This document shows, in pieces, positions 20,586 to 25,796 of a stretch of DNA of 25,796 nt. The translations under genes were made by a program, and so were the position numbers. This stretch comes from Bigelowiella natans CCMP2755 (Eukaryota > Cercozoa > Chlorarachniophyceae), in NCBI GenBank assembly GCA_000320545.1, contig ADNK01000154.1, positions 2,501 through 28,296 of the forward strand. The letters run 5' to 3'. Position 1 is the first letter of the stretch, and every line of letters starts with the position of its first letter. Below the pieces are notes generated by a model. That model did no database searches, had not been told where the DNA came from, and worked only from the letters and a program-made list of their open reading frames with translations.

Positions 20586-21261
20586 CTATGGTAAATAATT
20601 AATGGCTGCTGGCCTGCCTTAACTACCTACCTAATGATGAGAGGAAAAAATGAATTAACAACAAGAACACTGGCTGATGATTTGCTGGGTGTTACAGCAA
20701 GGAGCTTAGGAGGGAGAAGAGGGATGTCCGGGGAAACAGATCATCACTAGGCCAGGGCAGCAGAAAGTCGTATCTCGTCCTTCTATATCTCTCCTCGCTA
20801 TTTATCTATTCCACCCGTCTATATCAAGCGACTGTGACTACCTTACTATTGACTGGCGCTTGCGCCATCCTTCCGCCCTCCCCCTCTGTGCAAGGAGATC
20901 AGTCTGATGCCCTCGTCTCGTATCGATCGAGATACGACTGCGACAACACGACAGCACGGAGGATGACGTGGAGAATCTCCTAAGGATCTCGAGAGGTTTG
21001 TTGTATGTGGAAATAAAGGGCATTTTGGATGAACGACATCAATTACCAACATGAAACGCTCGCTCTAACGTAACAACAACGGGCGGACCGTAAATGTGGG
21101 CGAGGATTGAAGAAGCCAGGCCACGTTTTTGAGAAGATGATGATGATGATGATGATAATGATGATGATGGGATCACGTTAGTTTTTGGACAGCAGCGTAT
21201 AGCCTAGAACTGTCTCCTTCCAGCAGTTGTGGCTAGCGGGGAGAAGAACCCACCACCTACA
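20586..21261. promoter_or_regulatory. Divergent upstream region, Tudor-like and channel genes
   Basis: 676 bases between two divergent start codons. It contains a GAT run (21137-21168) and no recognisable coding sequence. The open frames at 20838-21052 on the - strand have no supported splice link to the Tudor-like exon. No clear promoter motif is seen. Confidence 0.35.
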
Positions 21262-22391
21262 ATGGAAGCTGATCATAAGCACTCAGCCCAGACAGTCATT
21301 TTCGACAGTAAGAGCTTCCTGGAGAAAAAGCAGATCAGTATCCGCACAATCCATAATGAAGAAGAAGAGGAATTGCAATGGTACACTTGCATCATAAGTG
21401 CATACAGAATAATGTCAGGATAACACAGGGTTCTATGCTATGCGTAGTAGAAAGAACCAACCCCAAAGAGGAAACACACAGCAGCGCATTCAACAGAAAG
21501 TCTAATGAACAGAATTCCTGCATATTTACAAACCCCATTTCTTGCTGTTGCGTCCAGGTTCCCCAAACTGGAACATTGGAGAGGATGTCGTGCATTTTTG
21601 TTCAAAATATTCGATGATGTCAAAGCTTCCAAATCCTCCATCCTTTTCTCTGTTGTGAGCAGTGGCATGGTGCTTTTGTCGACTATCTCGTTGGTAATGA
21701 CTGTTACATCCGACATCACAACCATAATCTACATTGTTACAGATATTACAGTTTCTGCCCTTTCTGTATGGGTTGATGATGATGTTTTCTGGTATCCAGC
21801 TCATCAGCTCTCTACCACGATATCGCTACCCAAGATATGGCAACGATGAAGGGGACACACCTGAAGTGTTCCAGCAGGTGACTTTACTTCCCTTTTAGAT
21901 CTCAACACCCGTTGGGGAGGACTGGCTAACTCAATTAGTATTTCTGGATTTATTGATTCTTCATCGCCGTCTCGTCGTCGTTGCATGCATCAGATCGAGC
22001 TTTATAGCGTCGTTTTCTTCACAGTGGAATACGTAGTTCGCATTGGCACTGTCAGTTCAATGCCTATGCATTATATCACAGGAAAGCGGAAAGTGAGGGT
22101 AATGATGACAATGATAACAAGAATGATAGAATTGACCACGAAATGTAACGATGCTATTGCCCGCCCCCCCTGTACTCATTATCATTGTCTATTGCACACC
22201 ACTAATTAGCCGGAATTCACTTCAAGTCCGTGGTGGCACTTAAGAAAGACATTTCAATTCGCCAGTCAGCCTATGAACCTCATCGACCTCGTTGCCATTT
22301 TGCCGTTTTACCTTGGGGTGAGTAAGTTGAAAGAAGAGAAGAAAGCCACACCAAAGTGGCCACCAGCACGATGACGACGATATGTGATTAC

Positions 22392-22432
<41 letters not shown>

Positions 22433-22805
22433 TCTGGTTTGAGAAGTGAGCGTTCATGGTTGATGACGTGGGATTTATGATGTATGTTCTACTAGGGTGC
22501 ACTCGGAAACATCAACCTCACCAGTCTCAGATCGATAAGGTAGTAGTCATCCTCGTACTTCTCTTATTGCTTTCCTCGAGGAGGAGGAAGAGGAAGAGGA
22601 TGTTAATCGTGATACTGACCACCGGGCTTCATCATCATCGTCATCATCATTATTTCTAATATTTGCAGGCTCTTGCGATTAGTGAAACTCTTCCGGAAAA
22701 ACCAGATCATCCCACTACTCTCTGCAGTATTCACAGAGGCTCTTTCTACGCTGAAACAAGTCGGACGACACGCCTTTCGTTCGCCTTACATATGTGGAGA
22801 GCAAG

Positions 22806-22853
<48 letters not shown>

Positions 22854-23688
22854 CATATATGTATACACACACGCACGCGCGCGCGCGCGCACACACCGAT
22901 CTTTGACTCGTTTGTGTTGAATTTGCACTTGCTTCATCCGCTGAATCCATCATTGTTATTATGGTTATTATACACAAGGTCGCCGTGGTGTTGATGATAT
23001 TCGTGCTATTCATGGCAGCAGCGATCTTCATACTTGAGCAAGGGGTAGTAGTAGGACGTCAGTATTGTCCGTCCTTTCGGATTCTACATCCGCGCGCGTC
23101 CTGCGTAGTCTGTCCTCTGCACTCCTATTTTATGCCTACTCATGTTGTTATTACAATTCACGGTTTAAATATATGCAAACCCATGGTGCTCACGAATCGA
23201 GCAACAACAACAACAGCAACAACACTGTAATATGCAAACGAATTGAACAATTCGCATTAGGAATTCAACGAGGCTACGCAGAAATACGAGCGAAAGAACA
23301 TCTTTGGGGAGGACGAGGTCGTTTTGGGAGGGTGTGGGGAGGGGCTTTTGATGAAGTGATGTTGCCTGCTTGGGTTTTTCCTTCCTTTCCTTCTTTTTTT
23401 CCTCTGAGTAGGAAGCGGTTATATTGTCTAATATCTATCTTTCTCATTTCTTCATCACATACCCCTGTAACCCCCCCTTGCCTCTCCCCCCTGCCTATCA
23501 TCAGGTTTCGCCGTTCAACTCGATCTTCATATCGTTATGGTTCATCGTAGTTAGCCTCACAACGGTCGGATACGGTGATATGGTCCCTACAACTGTTCCG
23601 GTAGTAGTAGTACACTATGTTAGTAGTAGTATAACAAGCAGCTAACTAGCAGCAGCAGTAGGAGTGAGAGTAGTGAGAGTTTATATAA

Positions 23689-23738
<50 letters not shown>

Positions 23739-24498
23739 ATATCACATCACAGCATAATACCCAAGATGGTTTCGAGATTTCATTGAAAAATAAAAAGGGA
23801 GACGTTTCCTCACTCCTCCTCGCAAAATTGCCTCTGATGTACATTCTTCCTCTCCTCCTCCTCCTCCTCCTCCTCGTCGTCGTCGTACAGGGCCGGGTTG
23901 TTATGAGCGTATTTATCATGATCAACTTGATCCTATTCGCCATCCCAATTACCATCGTCTCCTCCATCTTCATGACGGAGCACGAGAAACAACAGAGAAG
24001 GCTCAATAATGTAGATACGCGTGTTGCGGTGTGTGTCTGTGTGGGGGACGGGAGAATAGCGTGATAGTATTCAAATCGAGGCACCGTTGCAAATACTGCT
24101 CTTTCACCACCGAACTCATCCTCCTATGGATCTAAGACTCGAGAAATGAGCCGTATGAGGAGAGTGGTGATTGGCCATCCAAAACGAATGTTGTTTTTGT
24201 TGTGCGATGATGATACCGACAGATGTCAAGCAACCGCTCCGACGTGTATCTGCAACACTACTTGGAATGGAAGGGCAGAGAAGTTAACAAGATGCTGAGA
24301 AAAAGGAGCCAACAGGTGCGTACACCGCACAGATTTGTACATATATTGACATATCCAAACTATTATAACAAAGAATAGCTCGAAATCGTATATAACGCAT
24401 ACATGTTGATCGATCTTTCGATTGCTTTCCTTGTTTTTTGGGATAGTAGTAAGCCGTTAATTTTTCTTCGCCCTCTCCTCTCCATGCCCTCGCCCTCT

Positions 24499-24574
<76 letters not shown>

Positions 24575-24898
24575 AGATGTTAAAAGCAGAGGGCCACGGA
24601 TTACCATTTCTTCCAGAGGGAACTTTCGCTGAGAGGGTGATAGGATGAGGAGGAGGAGGAGGAGAAGAAGAAGAAGAAGAAGAATAAAAACTTTACGAAT
24701 TTACCTTACGCACCAACAGAGATCGAAATTAGAAAAAACTCCGATTTTGAGAGCATCTAGCTTGCGACGAAAGAGACCGAGAGTGAGGCCCCTCTGTGAA
24801 AGCTTTGGGATATCGGATATATAAATATTATACACACACACACACACACACACAAATGAATGCTACTGCTATTGATCATTATCTTTATCATCATCATC

Positions 24899-24933
<35 letters not shown>

Positions 24934-24995
24934 GCGACACTAGTAGAACAGGCTTGTTGCAAGCAACACAAGCCAAACAACCCAACCAACCGATG

Positions 24996-25035
<40 letters not shown>

Positions 25036-25737
25036 TCTGTTGTCCACCTGTTTTAAATCAGATATTTCTGTGTCTTGAGGGCACAAGAAGCGCACTAGGT
25101 GAGATTAGTAGTAGTATATATATACACACACACGTACATATCTGTCACCCCCGCCAGAGACTTGTCGGTATGCAATAATCATAGTAGACTCATAACATTG
25201 CCATGATGTTGTTTGTTCGTTGCTACTTTCCGAACAAAAGGGGTGATATTCCAGTTCATAATCACGTTGACGATCACGCTCTCCGTGATAGCTCTGGTGG
25301 TGCAGTCTCTGCCACGCTTTCGATATCCTGAGTTTGGCGAATCAGAGGTGTGCGTGGAATGGGTTGTGTGTGTGTGTGTGTGTGTGTGCGTGTGTGCGTG
25401 TGTGTGTGTGAGTGTGTGTGTGTGTGTGAGAGAAAAAGAGACAGCACCTCTGGGGGGGGGTTGGGGCGAGCACTGTCTCGGTGGTAAAATCATCCTATGT
25501 CCACCCACACCTGCATATAGATATATTGTTGCTGGCTGGAGAATTACCCTACACAAGCTGTGTGACTCTAGATGTTGGTAGCGGCCTACATACGCTGAAC
25601 AAGATAAGGGAGGGGGCTTGGTTATACATGAGTTCCCCCTCTGAAAAGTGCGATCGATATCAATCGATTTCAGTCCCTGAAGATGTAAATGCGTGCCAGA
25701 ATTTACTTCTGTGCGACGCCTGCAACTGCGACCGAAT
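21262..25737 (+). CDS. Voltage-gated K+ channel, apparently two 6TM repeats (partial at right edge)
   Basis: Repeat 1 exons: 21262-21380, 21558-21693, 21800-21877, 21994-22092, 22210-22317, 22496-22539, 22669-22759, 22979-23044, 23505-23600, 23891-24010, 24223-24315, 24577-24636 or to the TGA at 24648 (373 residues if it stops there). S1 is ILFSVVSSGMVLLSTISL, S2 IELYSVVFFTVEYVVRIG, S3 PMNLIDLVAILPFYLG, S4 LRSIRLLRLVKLFR with basic residues every third position, S5 VAVVLMIFVLFMAAAIFILE. The pore has TTVGYGD (23559-23579), S6 FIMINLILFAIPITIVSSIF. There is no T1 domain. Next come exons 24720-24782, 25062-25098, 25241-25347 and probably 25604-25737, encoding a basic linker, a second S1 (IITLTITLSVIALVVQSLPR) and a Cys-rich loop. 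The second part has no start codon in frame and joins in phase from a donor at 24637, so one two-repeat gene is likely. The rest lies beyond the window. Confidence 0.8.
22398..22430 (+). repeat. (CT)n in a channel intron
   Basis: About 16 CT units inside intron 22318-22495, between the S3 and S4 exons. Confidence 0.9.
22809..22896. repeat. AT, CA and CG runs in a channel intron
   Basis: An AT run (22809-22848) followed by alternating CA/CG (22865-22896), in intron 22760-22978 between the S4 and S5 exons. Alternating purine-pyrimidine sequence of this kind can adopt left-handed DNA; that is general knowledge, not shown here. Confidence 0.85.
23045..23504. other. Channel intron between S5 and pore exons
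   Basis: 460 bases with an AAC/AGC cluster (23202-23223) and pyrimidine-rich sequence before the acceptor CATCAG at 23504. It contains no long dinucleotide run. An open frame crosses it but shows no channel-like peptide. Confidence 0.5.
23692..23732. repeat. (AT)n in the intron between pore and S6 exons
   Basis: About 20 AT units in intron 23601-23890. A CCT run (23851-23874) precedes the acceptor at 23890. Confidence 0.9.
24508..24576 (+). repeat. (CT)n-(GT)n ending at a channel splice acceptor
   Basis: A CT run (24508-24536) and then a GT run (24543-24572) lead straight into TACAG at 24576. The microsatellite pair forms the whole 3' end of the intron. Confidence 0.9.
24783..25061. repeat. 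CA, TCA and AT runs between repeat-2 exons of the channel gene
   Basis: Runs of CA (24833-24854), TCA (24884-24932) and AT (25000-25029) fill this putative intron before the acceptor AAATCAG at 25061. Confidence 0.85.
25348..25430 (+). repeat. (GT)n starting at a channel splice donor
   Basis: From the donor after exon 25241-25347 the intron is largely GT units to about 25428, resembling the donor side of formin intron 13843. Confidence 0.85.
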
Positions 25738-25796
25738 GTGAGTATATGGTAGCTCACTTATGAAGTCGGGATCCACTGTCTAATTGTATCTCTCTC

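Noticed and set aside
7135-25430. Tandem short repeats as a possible CRISPR array or telomere
   Set aside because: They are simple di-, tri- and tetranucleotide microsatellites without unique spacers or a telomere unit.

Overview
The window is nuclear DNA from an intron-rich, gene-dense eukaryote. Almost every gene is broken into short exons (often 35-150 bases) with GT..AG borders. The introns are packed with microsatellites: AT, CT/GA, GT/CA, GAT, TAG and TCA runs. The gene families (formin, Htr-type mitochondrial protease, voltage-gated K+ channel, SAM and Tudor-like proteins) are general eukaryotic ones. An alga or other protist fits the compact layout and small introns, but the sequence alone does not fix the lineage. 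There is nothing prokaryotic here: no operons, no rRNA or tRNA genes that I can see, and no CRISPR.

Exons were joined by hand, using splice-site sequence, phase agreement and similarity to known protein families. Left to right: (1) a possible last exon of a + gene (451-500); (2) two possible terminal exons of a - gene (1296-1090); (3) a two-exon + gene for a small SAM-like protein with a presequence-like N-terminus (1507-2188); (4) an intronless - gene for a nucleotidyltransferase-fold protein (4577-2931); (5) a nine-exon + gene for an HtrA2/DegP-type protease with His-Asp-Ser triad and PDZ domain (4965-9199); (6) a three-exon - gene for a single-pass membrane protein with a duplicated Cys-rich module (11720-10116); (7) a formin of about 21 exons on + (11918-18763); (8) a three-exon - gene for a 157-residue Tudor-like protein (20585-19902); (9) a + gene for a Kv-type channel (21262 onward) that appears to run into a second channel repeat and off the right edge.

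The genes alternate strictly + - + - + - + - +. Every neighbouring pair is therefore either head-to-head with a short shared upstream region, or tail-to-tail. The tail-to-tail spacers (501-1089, 2189-2930, 9200-10115, 18764-19901) have few or no microsatellites and are rich in GCTAGC- and GCATGC-like words. Each carries one copy of a dispersed element of about 60-90 bases. This element, and the apparent fusion of two 6TM K+ channel repeats in one gene, are the two most interesting observations. The genes do not form an evident common pathway.
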